Origin: Rhizobium pisi | GTDB lineage: Bacteria; Pseudomonadota; Alphaproteobacteria; Rhizobiales; Rhizobiaceae | Assembly (NCBI RefSeq): GCF_003938655.1 | Contig: NZ_RJJT01000013.1 | Span: forward strand, 62,001-126,000 | DNA length: 64,000 bases | Reading direction: 5' to 3' | Part shown: positions 1 through 7,915 of the stretch, in pieces | Numbering within the stretch: the first letter of the stretch is position 1 | How the letters are laid out: each line of letters begins with the position of its first letter | Notes under the pieces: generated by a model | Told to the model about the DNA's origin: nothing | Database searches by the model: none | The model's input: only the letters and a program-made list of their open reading frames with translations | Translations under genes and position numbers: made by a program

Positions 1-742
1 GCACACGCAGCAGAACGCGGCGGCCGACCATCAGCTCGGCGAGCTCCTCCACGGTCGTTTCCGCCGTCGTGCGGGTCGCGACCATTTCGCCGCGGCGCAT
101 GACGGAGACCGTATCGGTAATCGCCATGATCTCGCGCAGCTTATGGGTGATGAGGATGATCGTCTTGCCCTGGTCGCGCAGCACCTTGAGAATGCGAAAG
201 AGGTGATCGGCCTCCGCCGGCGTCAGCACGCCTGTGGGCTCGTCGAGGATCAGGATCTCGGCGCCGCGATACATGGCCTTGAGGATTTCGACGCGTTGCT
301 GCAGGCCGACCGGAAGCTCTTCGATGAGCGTATCGGGATCAACCTCGAGGCCATATTCCGTTTCCAGCCGTTTGAGTTCGGCGCGAGCCGATGCGACGCC
401 CCTCGCCAGCAGCATGCCGCCTTCGGCTCCGAGCATGATGTTCTCGAGCACCGTGAAATTATCGACCAGCATGAAATGCTGGTGCACCATGCCGATGCCG
501 ACAGCGATCGCCGCCTGGCTGTCACGGATGGTAACAGGGCTGCCGTTAACGCGGATCTCGCCGCTATCGGCATGGTAAAAACCGTAGATGATCGACATCA
601 GGGTCGATTTGCCGGCACCGTTTTCACCGATGATGCCGTGGATCGTCCCCTTGGCAACGGTGAGGTTGATGTCCTTGTTGGCATGGACGGCACCGAATTT
701 CTTATCGATGCCGACAAGCTCGATAGCGGGCTTATCTGTCAC
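1..742 (-). CDS. ABC transporter ATP-binding protein, BMP/nucleoside import type (5' part, cut by window edge)
   Basis: This ATPase would energise import of nucleosides or similar substrates bound by the BMP-family protein encoded just upstream on the same strand. I read the reverse strand by hand from a GTG start at 742, preceded by GGAG eight bases upstream. Walker A is GENGAGKST (about residues 39-47), Walker B is ILILDEPT, and the signature is the divergent LPVGLQQRVEI form typical of sugar/nucleoside ATPases that carry two nucleotide-binding domains. Only the first domain (about 247 residues) is inside the window, so a second is expected beyond position 1. Substrate is inferred from the neighbour. 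Confidence 0.9.
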   Translation of the reverse strand, partial: MTDKPAIELVGIDKKFGAVHANKDINLTVAKGTIHGIIGENGAGKSTLMSIIYGFYHADSGEIRVNGSPVTIRDSQAAIAVGIGMVHQHFMLVDNFTVLENIMLGAEGGMLLARGVASARAELKRLETEYGLEVDPDTLIEELPVGLQQRVEILKAMYRGAEILILDEPTGVLTPAEADHLFRILKVLRDQGKTIILITHKLREIMAITDTVSVMRRGEMVATRTTAETTVEELAELMVGRRVLLRV

Positions 743-763
743 TGCAGGCTCCAAATAAGAAAA

Positions 764-798
764 GGGCGTATGGCGAAAATCCCCTCCGCCATACGCCC
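764..798 (-). terminator. Intercistronic hairpin between the binding-protein and ATPase genes
   Basis: GGGCGTATGGC (764-774) and GCCATACGCCC (788-798) form a perfect 11-bp stem with a 13-base loop. Read on the minus strand it is followed by a T-rich run (TTTTCTTATTT). It lies after the binding-protein stop and before the ATPase start. This is the usual place for a partial terminator or mRNA-stabilising hairpin that lets the binding protein be made in excess of the membrane parts. Confidence 0.65.
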
Positions 799-830
799 GA
801 TCTCAATCGTCGATCACTTTCGGGCGCGGA

Positions 831-1823
831 TCACTTCGGGCAAGCGTTGTCCGAGGTGTAATCGTGAACCTTGATGGTTCCCGCGATGATGTCGGCCTTG
901 GCCTTGTCGACGGCGGCCTGCATTTCGGGCGTGATCAGCGACTTGTTGTTGTCGTCCATCGCAGCGCCGACGCCGTTTTCCTTGACGCCGAGCGCCTGGA
1001 CGCCGCCGGTGAACTTGTCGTTCTTGGTGTCGGTATAGGCGTTGTAGACGGCGAGATCGACGCGCTTGACCATCGAGGTCAGGACCGAGCCCGGGTGCAG
1101 ATGGTTCTGGTTGGAGTCGACGCCGATCGAAAGCTTCTTGTTGTCGGCCGCAGTCTGGAGAACGCCGAGACCGGTCGCGCCGGCTGCCGCGTAAATGACG
1201 TCGGCGCCCTGGTCGATCTGGTTCTTGGTCAGCTCACCGCCGCGAACCGGGTCGTTCCAGGCCGCACCGGTGGTGCCGGTCATGTTCTGGAAGACTTCGA
1301 TACTGGCCTTGGCAGCGCGCGCGCCCTGCTCGTAGCCGCACTCGAACTTGCGGATCAGCGGAATGTCCATGCCGCCGACGAAACCGACCTTGCCGGTCTT
1401 GGAGGCCATGCCGGCGAGAACGCCGACGAGGTAGGAGCCTTCTTCTTCCTTGTAGACGACGGAGCGGACGTTCGGCTTGTCGACGACGGAGTCAACGATG
1501 ATGAATTTGGTATCGGGGAATTCGGCTGCGACCTTCTCGATGGCCGAGGTCCAGGCGAAGGAAACGGCAACCACGGGATTGAAACCGCGGCTTGCGAAGT
1601 TGCGGATGGCCTGTTCACCCTGGGTGTCGCCGGTCGGCTCGAAGTCGCGATAGGCGATGCCGGTCTCGGCCTTGAACTTTTCCGCGCCGTTGTAGGCCGC
1701 TTCGTTAAAGGACTTATCGAACTTCCCGCCAGTGCCGTAAACCAGCGCCGGCTTGACATCGGCGGCAAGCGCCGTCGTCGACATGGCAGCCATGGCAAGG
1801 AGGGTAAGAAGGGATTTTTTCAT
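831..1823 (-). CDS. BMP family ABC transporter substrate-binding protein
   Basis: Periplasmic or lipid-anchored binding protein of the BmpA/Med family, usually specific for purine nucleosides or related compounds. The 330 residues begin with a typical signal peptide (MKKSLLTLLAMAAMSTTALA, cleavage after ALA). The family core follows: LVYGTGGKFDKSFN near residue 28, an FIIVDSVV strand, and a GFVGGMDIPLIRKFECGY segment that lines the ligand cleft. It is first in an operon with the downstream ATPase, which fits the gene order of these importers. The exact ligand cannot be read from the sequence. Confidence 0.9.
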   Translation of the reverse strand: MKKSLLTLLAMAAMSTTALAADVKPALVYGTGGKFDKSFNEAAYNGAEKFKAETGIAYRDFEPTGDTQGEQAIRNFASRGFNPVVAVSFAWTSAIEKVAAEFPDTKFIIVDSVVDKPNVRSVVYKEEEGSYLVGVLAGMASKTGKVGFVGGMDIPLIRKFECGYEQGARAAKASIEVFQNMTGTTGAAWNDPVRGGELTKNQIDQGADVIYAAAGATGLGVLQTAADNKKLSIGVDSNQNHLHPGSVLTSMVKRVDLAVYNAYTDTKNDKFTGGVQALGVKENGVGAAMDDNNKSLITPEMQAAVDKAKADIIAGTIKVHDYTSDNACPK

Positions 1824-2130
1824 GAGTTGCAGCCCTGTTGTTGCTATTTGTTAGGGGTCCTCCCGCAAGCCCTTTTCGGACATGTCTGCGGAACCACCGA
1901 CCTCCCCCCGGAGGCCTGGCTGCGCGCATCCTTGCATGGCTCAAGGAAAAATTCACCAGAAATTTTTCGGTTGGTAAAGATTTGCAGAGATTGCCGAAAA
2001 TCAACTCTTTCGGCCTGATCTTTGGACATTTCCTCCGCCTGGATGCGGATTTTCTAGCCAGTTTGGCGGAAAATGCAGAGCGCACGGAAGCGGCGGCAGC
2101 CACCCGGATCGCGCCGGCAAAACCGTCTTT
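1824..2130. other. 307-bp upstream region of the BMP importer operon
   Basis: No convincing gene lies here. It must hold the promoter and leader of the importer operon (minus strand). The one clear structure is an AT-rich inverted repeat, GAAAAATT (1946-1953) and AATTTTTC (1961-1968) with a 7-base spacer, which could be an operator. I looked for a purine-riboswitch-like fold and did not find one. Confidence 0.4.
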
Positions 2131-2448
2131 CTATGCTGTGAAACGGCCGGCTACCGGCGGCTTCTTGTAGCCGATCATCCAGAGCAGCAGCGCGATCACC
2201 AGGAAAACGGCAAAGGCCGGCTGGAGCATCAGCCACTGGAAGATGAAGGCGTAGAATCGCGGATGGACATAGTAGGAAAGGGAGGATTGCAGCGAGGTCA
2301 GCGTCGCCGGGCTCACATCCTGCCAGGCATCGGAAATCGGCGTCATCACCACGGCGGAGGCCGCAACCGACTGTATCGAATCGATGGTCCCGGCAATAAC
2401 GGCCGCCGCAAGCGCGACAAGACTCGCCAGACGCAACAGGAAACGCAT
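2131..2448 (-). CDS. Small membrane protein of unknown function
   Basis: A 105-residue protein with two hydrophobic segments: an N-terminal one (LLRLASLVALAAAVIAG, about residues 4-20), possibly an uncleaved signal, and a C-terminal one (AFAVFLVIALLLWMIGY, about 79-95). The region between them is polar and begins with Ser/Thr-rich sequence. A longer reading to 2541 exists, but the ATG at 2448 is preceded by GGAGGA six bases away, which decides the start. I do not recognise a named family; proteins like this are common and uncharacterised in rhizobia. Confidence 0.75.
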   Translation of the reverse strand: MRFLLRLASLVALAAAVIAGTIDSIQSVAASAVVMTPISDAWQDVSPATLTSLQSSLSYYVHPRFYAFIFQWLMLQPAFAVFLVIALLLWMIGYKKPPVAGRFTA

Positions 2449-2599
2449 CAATTCCTCCGACGCTCGATATGCCGGACAATTCCGGCCGGCCGCGCCATTC
2501 TCCACCTTGAGAATTACATAATCGTCGATGAGGTGAAGCACAATGGGATGGGCCGAGGGGAGTTTTATCGGAAGAAGTCAAAAAACTGTTAGATTTGGG

Positions 2600-2627
2600 T
2601 TGATCGGCGAAAATTCATCGGTATATA
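2600..2627 (+). promoter_or_regulatory. Probable sigma-70 promoter of tRNA-Ser
   Basis: TTGATC (2600-2605) and TATATA (2622-2627) are separated by 16 bases, about 50 bases upstream of the mature tRNA 5' end. Spacing and sequence suit a housekeeping promoter for a stable RNA. Confidence 0.55.
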
Positions 2628-2676
2628 TCGCGCCGTTCCGACGATTTGCTCCTATCCGGGCGCGAACGCCAAAAAA

Positions 2677-2766
2677 GGACAGGTGGCCGAGTGGTTTAAG
2701 GCGCACGCCTGGAACGCGTGTGTACGTGAAAGCGTACCGTGGGTTCGAATCCCACCCTGTCCGCCA
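2677..2766 (+). tRNA. tRNA-Ser (anticodon GGA)
   Basis: Full cloverleaf: acceptor stem GGACAGG/CCTGTCC with discriminator G and encoded CCA, anticodon stem CACGC/GCGTG enclosing CTGGAAC (anticodon GGA at 2711-2713), a long class II variable arm (GTACG/CGTAC) and a TTCGAAT T-loop. The long variable arm confirms serine. It reads UCC and UCU codons. Confidence 0.97.
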
Positions 2767-2851
2767 TTTCAGTTGATTCTCGCCACACGGCGTGACAGCA
2801 ACGCAAACCCCGCCGATTGCCGCACGGTTGCGGTCACACCAAATTCCGCGC

Positions 2852-2872
2852 TGCCACTATTTAGCAGTGGCA
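2852..2872. promoter_or_regulatory. Palindrome upstream of the YafY/WYL regulator
   Basis: TGCCACT (2852-2858) and AGTGGCA (2866-2872) form a perfect 7-bp inverted repeat with a 7-base spacer, 21 bases before the regulator start. The half-site TGCCA/TGGCA is shared with the palindromes upstream of both VOC genes in this window, so an autoregulatory operator is inferred. Confidence 0.5.
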
Positions 2873-2893
2873 AGCAGATATAAGCTTGCCTGC

Positions 2894-3589
2894 ATGTCCC
2901 GTTCCGAACGCCTCTTCGACCTTCTTCAGGCGCTGCGCCGCCACCGCCGGCCGGTGAGCGGCAAGTTGCTGGCCGACGAAATCGGCGTCAGCATTCGCAC
3001 GCTCTATCGGGATATCGCCAGTCTTCAGGCTCAGGGCGCAACCATCGAGGGCGAACCGGGCGTCGGCTATATCTTGAAGCCGGGGTTCCTTCTGCCGCCG
3101 CTCATGTTTCCGCCGGAGGAGATCGAAGCGCTCGTGCTGGGTTCCCGATGGGTGGCGGACCGGGCGGACGGTCGCTTGAGCGATGCGGCGCGAAGCGCGC
3201 TGGCACGCATCGCTGCCGTGCTGCCATCTGATCTGCGCGACGAACTGGACGCTTCGGCCCTTTTGATCGGGCCGGGTGTCAAAATCCCCGCCGACGCGTT
3301 CGATCCGGTGCTTTTGCGCAAGGCGATCCGCACCGAACGAAAACTGTCCTTGTCCTATCGCGATGGAGCAGGCGCAGGGTCGGAGCGTGTGGTCTGGCCC
3401 TTCGCACTCGCCTTCTTCGATCAGGTACGCGTGCTGCTCGGCTGGTGCGAACTGCGCCAGGACTTTCGCTCTTTCCGCACGGACCGGATCGCCGACGTGC
3501 AGGTGCTCGACACGCGCTATCCCAAGCGTCAACAGGCATTGCTCAAACAGTGGCGGGACATGCAGGGAATTTCCGGCGGGAACGCATGA
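2894..3589 (+). CDS. YafY/DeoR-type transcriptional regulator with WYL domain
   Basis: Predicted DNA-binding regulator of 231 residues. An N-terminal winged helix of the HTH_11 type (about 5-60, with VSIRTLYRDIASLQAQGA as recognition region) is followed by a linker and a WYL-type ligand-sensing domain (about 140-215, with LSLSYRDG and FRSFRTDRI). An upstream in-frame extension to 2792 is possible, but the ATG at 2894 matches where the family begins. It lies 68 bp before a VOC-protein gene and is flanked on both sides by TGCCA-type palindromes, suggesting autoregulation and control of that gene. The effector is unknown. Confidence 0.85.
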   Translation: MSRSERLFDLLQALRRHRRPVSGKLLADEIGVSIRTLYRDIASLQAQGATIEGEPGVGYILKPGFLLPPLMFPPEEIEALVLGSRWVADRADGRLSDAARSALARIAAVLPSDLRDELDASALLIGPGVKIPADAFDPVLLRKAIRTERKLSLSYRDGAGAGSERVVWPFALAFFDQVRVLLGWCELRQDFRSFRTDRIADVQVLDTRYPKRQQALLKQWRDMQGISGGNA

Positions 3590-3590
3590 T

Positions 3591-3609
3591 ACTGCCAGAA
3601 ACTGGCAGT
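3591..3609. promoter_or_regulatory. Palindromic operator candidate upstream of the first VOC gene
   Basis: ACTGCCAG-AAA-CTGGCAGT is a perfect 8-bp inverted repeat directly after the regulator stop codon and about 48 bp before the VOC start. It contains TGCCA-N5-TGGCA, the same half-sites and spacing as the palindrome at 63656-63682. Confidence 0.55.
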
Positions 3610-3656
3610 GTCTCATCATAGGGTCCTACCAGTCCAACAAACGACTGGAGCCTCTT

Positions 3657-4031
3657 GTGACCGATACCAACAACATTCTTCTCTATGTGACGAACCCCAC
3701 CGCCAGCGCGCAATTTTATGCAGGGCTTTTCGGGAGCAAGCCGGTAGAGGTGAGCGCGACTTTCGTTCTGTTCGTTCTTCCATCCGGTCTCGCCTTGGGG
3801 CTGTGGGACAAGACGGGCGTGGAGCCTGCACCCACGACCTCCGGCGGCGGCTGCGAGATCGGCTTCAAGGTGAAGGGCCGCGATGCCGTCGATGCCACTC
3901 ATGCGGAATGGCGGGCGAAGGGGGCCACCATCGCCCTGCCGCCGACCGAACTTGATTTCGGCCGGAGCTTCGTCGCGGTCGATCCCGACGGACATCGTCT
4001 GCGTGTCTACGCCCTGACCGAGGAGATGTGA
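3657..4031 (+). CDS. VOC (glyoxalase/bleomycin-resistance fold) family protein
   Basis: A 124-residue single VOC module: [19 protein letters not shown] at the start, then ALGLWDKTG, and a C-terminal [21 protein letters not shown] strand. The GTG at 3657 has GGAG seven bases upstream. The usual glyoxalase metal ligands are not obvious: Asn replaces the first His and no Glu follows [10 protein letters not shown] ligand-binding or drug-binding role is therefore at least as likely as metal-dependent catalysis. It follows the WYL regulator and is closely similar to the protein encoded at 63243-63611. The substrate is unknown. Confidence 0.85.
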   Translation: MTDTNNILLYVTNPTASAQFYAGLFGSKPVEVSATFVLFVLPSGLALGLWDKTGVEPAPTTSGGGCEIGFKVKGRDAVDATHAEWRAKGATIALPPTELDFGRSFVAVDPDGHRLRVYALTEEM

Positions 4032-4033
4032 GC

Positions 4034-4528
4034 ATGGCGCACGCCTGGATCGCCGTTGCCTCGGCGGAGCATGTCCGGATCGGTCGCCGCGCCGGCTTTA
4101 TGCAGGTTTGTCACGGAAAGGCTGCACCGCTCAGGCGGATCAGGCCGGGCGACCGGGTGATTTATTATTCCCCGACTGTGACTTTTGGCGGCAAAGACCG
4201 TCTGCAGGCCTTTACCGCGATCGGCATGGCGCGCGATGTATCGCCCTATCAGGTGGAGATGGAAACCGGGTTCAGGCCCTGGCGGCGGGACGTCGATTGG
4301 CAGCCCGCCGAGGAAACCCCGATCCGACCTTTGCTGGGGCGGCTCTCCTTCACGCAGGCCGGCACCAATTGGGGCTATCAACTCCGCTTCGGCCTGTTCG
4401 GCATCGACGACAGGGATGCTGACGTGATTGCAGAGATGATGATGCAAACGCGCCGGGACGGCATCCCGAATATCGCCCCCTTGCAAAGGGCCACGGCCGA
4501 AATGAGCTTATATCAGACGATGTACTGA
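4034..4528 (+). CDS. EVE domain-containing protein (UPF0310 type)
   Basis: A 164-residue protein consisting of one EVE domain, a PUA-like fold that binds modified bases in nucleic acids. Recognisable parts are [10 protein letters not shown] at the N terminus, [23 protein letters not shown] (about 27-49) and the C-terminal [11 protein letters not shown]. The start has GGAG eight bases upstream and lies two bases after the VOC stop codon, so the two are co-transcribed; a GTG at 4028 overlapping that stop is an alternative. The cellular target is not known. Confidence 0.8.
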   Translation: MAHAWIAVASAEHVRIGRRAGFMQVCHGKAAPLRRIRPGDRVIYYSPTVTFGGKDRLQAFTAIGMARDVSPYQVEMETGFRPWRRDVDWQPAEETPIRPLLGRLSFTQAGTNWGYQLRFGLFGIDDRDADVIAEMMMQTRRDGIPNIAPLQRATAEMSLYQTMY

Positions 4529-4581
4529 AATCGCTCGAAGCCAAGCGTTCGCCTATCGTCCTGAGCAGGGCGAAAAGTAAT

Positions 4582-4606
4582 GGCGCTCCACCGGGAGCGG
4601 AGCGCC
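4582..4606. terminator. Hairpin between convergent genes
   Basis: GGCGCTCC (4582-4589) and GGAGCGCC (4599-4606) form an 8-bp stem with a 9-base loop between the EVE gene (plus) and the membrane-protein gene (minus). T-runs are weak on either side, so terminator function is only likely. Confidence 0.4.
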
Positions 4607-4645
4607 CTTGGCCTAATCAGCCGAACCTGAAGGGCCTATGGATAC

Positions 4646-5386
4646 CTATCGGAATATTTCCGAGATCTCGCTTGTCGCTGAGACTGTCCCACCTTGAGGC
4701 CCTCCTTCGGACATCTGAAATTTACGAGCCAGAACGGTGGAGGCATAGCAGATTCCAAATGTCTGCAGGCTTTGCGAAACAATAAGGAGCGCCAATGCGA
4801 TAAGGCTTATTTTTCCACCCTGAAAGATAGCATCCGTTTCGTATGACGACGCCGCCGCTATGGCTATCAATAGAAACGAAACAATGGGGGGAAGAATCAT
4901 CCCCGCAAACAGGCGCAAAAAGGTTGGAAGGAAATTACGCTGGCCCCTGGCAAAGGCGTTTGCAAGCCCGCTAGTTGAACCCGCTATTCCAGCAGTCGGC
5001 CAGGTTCCGACAAGAGCGAGGAGCAACGGATAGAAAATTGCGAACAGCCCGCCGCATAGCAGTACCAATGCACCCCTCGAAAAAGAAGCAGCGCCAAATG
5101 CCAGAGGGACGATTACGATACCCATTGCGACAAGCAGGATAAGAAAATTTTTCCAGATATAGCTGCCAAACCCAACCATGCCCCGGTTGATCTGCACCCG
5201 TCCGGTTCTGCTCAATATGGTATTTTGAACGCAATATCCTATATATAGCGCAATAAAAAACTGAGTTGAGCCGCCGACACTACTTTCATTGTACTCAGAA
5301 AAGACTATTGCAGAACAAGTTATTGCAACAAATAGACAAACTAGAGATAGATTATGTCTTATGAAGGAATTCGTTTCACGTAGCAT
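4646..5386 (-). CDS. Multi-pass membrane protein of unknown function
   Basis: A 246-residue protein with about six predicted membrane helices (around residues 11-30, 40-56, 74-96, 98-124, 160-184 and 194-218). Its C-terminal tail is short and polar. I chose the ATG at 5386, preceded by AGGGG. A TTG at 5452 would add 22 residues without a ribosome site. The DNA is much more AT-rich than its neighbours, especially in the 5' half, and uses codons such as ATA and TTA that are rare nearby. This suggests a more recent arrival. No family is recognised. Confidence 0.65.
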   Translation of the reverse strand: MLRETNSFIRHNLSLVCLFVAITCSAIVFSEYNESSVGGSTQFFIALYIGYCVQNTILSRTGRVQINRGMVGFGSYIWKNFLILLVAMGIVIVPLAFGAASFSRGALVLLCGGLFAIFYPLLLALVGTWPTAGIAGSTSGLANAFARGQRNFLPTFLRLFAGMILPPIVSFLLIAIAAASSYETDAIFQGGKISLIALALLIVSQSLQTFGICYASTVLARKFQMSEGGPQGGTVSATSEISEIFR

Positions 5387-5609
5387 TGTACCCCTGCCAT
5401 CTGCCGTCGCTGCTGAGTCGAAGATATCGTCATCAAAATATAAGGCTGTCAAATGCGGGACGGGTCATCAACGTGCCCGGGAACCAGGAATATGTCGAAG
5501 GTTGACAGCGCACCGCAAGATTCCTGAATTTTTACCATGCGGCTTCACCGCGTCTTTGCACGTTTGGGTTTACCTTCTGCCAAAATTCAAAAAAACAGAG
5601 GTAAAACAG

Positions 5610-5819
5610 GTGGAAGAACTTTCGGTAAAGTCGAAGATCATCAAATCCGTCTATTTCAGCCAGGAAGACGGGCGGCTCAGGATTTGTTTCAAGAACGGCG
5701 AGGAACGTCTGTTCGAAGGCGTTCCCTCCTCGGAAGCCCGTGCGATGACGGCAGCGCCGTCTCCCGGCCATTACTATCTCGACCGGATCAGAACGCGGTT
5801 TCGCAGACTGGCTGCCTAA
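5610..5819 (+). CDS. KTSC domain-containing protein
   Basis: A 69-residue protein made almost entirely of one KTSC domain: VKSKIIKSVYFSQEDGRLRICFKNGEERLFEGVP and the terminal GHYYLDRIRTRFRRL. KTSC domains are small folds of unknown role, often fused to nucleic-acid enzymes or standing alone. The GTG at 5610 is preceded by AGAGG. A longer upstream reading runs back through the AT-rich patch with no family similarity, so I reject it. Confidence 0.75.
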   Translation: MEELSVKSKIIKSVYFSQEDGRLRICFKNGEERLFEGVPSSEARAMTAAPSPGHYYLDRIRTRFRRLAA

Positions 5820-6201
5820 ATTCGAGAGGATGCCCGCCGGTCTGTGCTGAGGGGTTGAACTGGATTGAGACGAGGCCGGTGGATATTAACCTCCGGTTAA
5901 CTCTCGCGTTCATAACAGTTGGATCGGCACGAGCGGAAAGCGGCAATTTGTCGGCGCTGCCGCCTTTCAAAAGATTCGGTCAGCCGGGAGGCTTGGCGGC
6001 GGACCCCAGCCAGGAAGCCAAGCCTCCCCGTCACGCCATTTCATTGATCGCGATCGAATGGCCCGAGCCGGTTCGGCTGAGCTCATCCCCGAAATAGCGA
6101 ATTGGGGCTAATCCTGTGAAAAACCGGAACAGTCATATCCGGACTCGACAATGCTTCATTAGCATGATTGCATAAACCCCATGGAACGGGAGACCGGGGT
6201 G
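5820..6201. other. 382-bp intergenic stretch with a long hairpin
   Basis: No gene is supported here. The main feature is GGGAGGCTTGGC (5986-5997) paired with GCCAAGCCTCCC (6017-6028), a perfect 12-bp stem with a 19-base loop. No T-run follows on either strand. It could be a palindromic repeat or part of a transcript's secondary structure. Confidence 0.45.
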
Positions 6202-6444
6202 ATGATGTTCGAGACTCTGCTTGAGATGCAGGAGCGCGGCGTGCGCGACCGTGCCCTTGGCCGCAGCCTGGCCGACAATCCGATGTCGAAGCCGGATGTT
6301 TTGCCGATCACCGATCTGCAGGAATGGTATTCGATGTTCGACGCCTGGCGCTTCGGCTGGTCCATCGAAGATGCGATGGCTGGTCATGCCGATGCACCGC
6401 GGGATGGCGCCGTGCCGTCCCGGACTTACACCAGGACGGTCTGA
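6202..6444 (+). CDS. Small conserved-type protein, possibly Rmf/CrpP-like
   Basis: An 80-residue protein starting at tandem ATGs (6202/6205) with GGGAG nine bases upstream; an ATG at 6181 is an alternative without a ribosome site. It has the pattern [16 protein letters not shown] followed by [11 protein letters not shown]. This resembles the layout of ribosome-modulation-factor/CrpP-type small proteins (G..A..G, NP, then WR.GW), but the resemblance is by eye and weak. Its 3' end overlaps the convergent pncB by 19 bp. Confidence 0.55.
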   Translation: MMFETLLEMQERGVRDRALGRSLADNPMSKPDVLPITDLQEWYSMFDAWRFGWSIEDAMAGHADAPRDGAVPSRTYTRTV

Positions 6445-7730
6445 TCGACCCTGTCCTCTGTGCCGAAGAATTTCAAGTAACGTTCGACCTCCGCCGGCTC
6501 TCCGGTTGCCTTCTGCGGGTTGTCGGAGAGTTTTACCGCCGGGCGGCCGTTGGCGTCGCTGACCTTGCAGACGACGGAGATCGGGTTGAGGCCTGATATT
6601 TCGGTGGGCGCGCAGCCGGCAAAATCATTGGTCAGGTTCGTGCCCCAGCCGAAGCTCATGCGCACGCGGCCTTCGAAATGTCGGTAGGTATCGATGATGG
6701 CATCGACATCGAGGCCATCGGAGAAGATCAAGAGCTTCTGGCGCGGATCGCGGCCCATCTTCTTCCACCAGTCGATGATCTTCTCGCCACCTTCGATCGG
6801 CGGGGCGCTGTCCGGGCGGAAGCCGGTCCAGTCGGCAACCCATTCCGGCGCGTCGCGCAGGAAGGCCGCGGTGCCGAAAGCATCCGGCAGGACGATCAGA
6901 AGATTGCCGCCATAGAGCTTGTTCCAATCGCGCAGGATCTTGTAGGGCGCGTTGCGCAGCTGCTCGTCGGTTTCCGCTAGGGCGGCGGCCACCATCGGCA
7001 ACTCGTGGGCGTTGGTGCCTACGGCCTCGAGATCGGAATCCATCGCCAGCAATACATTGCTGGTGCCGGTAAAGGCCGGACCGATACCTTCCTTGAGCGC
7101 CTCGACGCACCAGCGCTGCCAGAGGAAGCTATGACGGCGGCGGGTGCCGAAATCCGAGATGCGCAGGCCCGGCAGCTCCTTCAACCGTTCGACCTTCGAC
7201 CACATCCTCGCCTTGGCGCGGGCATAGAGGACATCGAGGGTGAAGGGGCCGAGAGCCCTCATCGCCGATCGCGAACGCAGCTCGTTGACGATGGCAAGTG
7301 CGGGGATCTCCCACATGGTGGTTTCTTTCCAGGATCCATGAAAATCCAGGACATATTGCCCGTCCTTCTTTGACAGCTCGTATTCGGGAAGCTGGAAGTT
7401 GGAAAGCCAGGCCAGGAATTCCGGCTCGAAGATCTGCGCGCGGCCGTAGAAACTGTTACCCGCAAGCCAGATCATCTCCTTCTTGGAGAGCCTCAGGGTA
7501 CGGGCATGGTCTAGCTGTTCGCGCAATTCGCCTTCGTCGATCTCCTCGGCCAGGCGCACGCGCTTGGTCCGGTTGATGAGCGTGAAGGAAGCGTTCACGT
7601 CCGGATAGAGCTTCCAGATCATCTGAAGCATCAGGAGCTTATAGAAGTCGGTATCGATCAGACTGCGGACGATCGGGTCGAGTTTCCAAGCGTGATTGTA
7701 GACGCGTCTCGCGATATCAGTCTTGGCCAT
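6426..7730 (-). CDS. pncB: Nicotinate phosphoribosyltransferase
   Basis: Catalyses nicotinate + PRPP (+ ATP) to nicotinate mononucleotide, the salvage entry to NAD. The 434 residues match full-length Pnc[15 protein letters not shown] near the N terminus, the [14 protein letters not shown] segment with the histidine phosphorylated during the ATP-coupled cycle, GTSNVLLA, and the phosphate-binding [11 protein letters not shown] and [12 protein letters not shown] segments. It stands alone on the minus strand, separated from the next gene upstream by a strong terminator. The start ATG at 7730 fits the family N terminus. Confidence 0.96.
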   Translation of the reverse strand: MAKTDIARRVYNHAWKLDPIVRSLIDTDFYKLLMLQMIWKLYPDVNASFTLINRTKRVRLAEEIDEGELREQLDHARTLRLSKKEMIWLAGNSFYGRAQIFEPEFLAWLSNFQLPEYELSKKDGQYVLDFHGSWKETTMWEIPALAIVNELRSRSAMRALGPFTLDVLYARAKARMWSKVERLKELPGLRISDFGTRRRHSFLWQRWCVEALKEGIGPAFTGTSNVLLAMDSDLEAVGTNAHELPMVAAALAETDEQLRNAPYKILRDWNKLYGGNLLIVLPDAFGTAAFLRDAPEWVADWTGFRPDSAPPIEGGEKIIDWWKKMGRDPRQKLLIFSDGLDVDAIIDTYRHFEGRVRMSFGWGTNLTNDFAGCAPTEISGLNPISVVCKVSDANGRPAVKLSDNPQKATGEPAEVERYLKFFGTEDRVDQTVLV

Positions 7731-7866
7731 AATTCCTGCCCCCGTCCACTCCGGTCAGGCGCTGCCAAGTTCTCATGGGCTGCTAAGCTCCGGCCGGGCG
7801 CACGAAACCGGCTCGTGCGCCTTCTTATCGAAAAATCGGCAGAGAAAGTCCAGACAAAACAATAAA

Positions 7867-7894
7867 CATCCCGCCGCAGCACTGCGGCGGGATG
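7867..7894 (-). terminator. Rho-independent terminator
   Basis: CATCCCGCCGCAG (7867-7879) and CTGCGGCGGGATG (7882-7894) make a perfect 13-bp stem. On the minus strand it is followed by TTTATTGTTTT. It terminates the gene at 7916-8278 just after its stop codon. Confidence 0.85.
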
Positions 7895-7915
7895 CGAGAG
7901 GTCTCACTCGAACGC

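Noticed and set aside
864-2018. Long plus-strand open frame opposite the BMP binding-protein gene
   Set aside because: It is the complementary shadow of a gene with signal peptide and family motifs; the translated product is Val/Asp/Gly-rich without any recognisable domain.
1824-2130. Purine riboswitch upstream of the nucleoside importer
   Set aside because: I could not find the paired loops or conserved core of a purine riboswitch; only an AT-rich inverted repeat is present.
2677-2766. tRNA-Ser as an integration site for an island covering 2.8-5.6 kb
   Set aside because: No integrase and no repeat of the tRNA 3' end was found downstream; only the 4.6-5.5 kb part has unusual composition.
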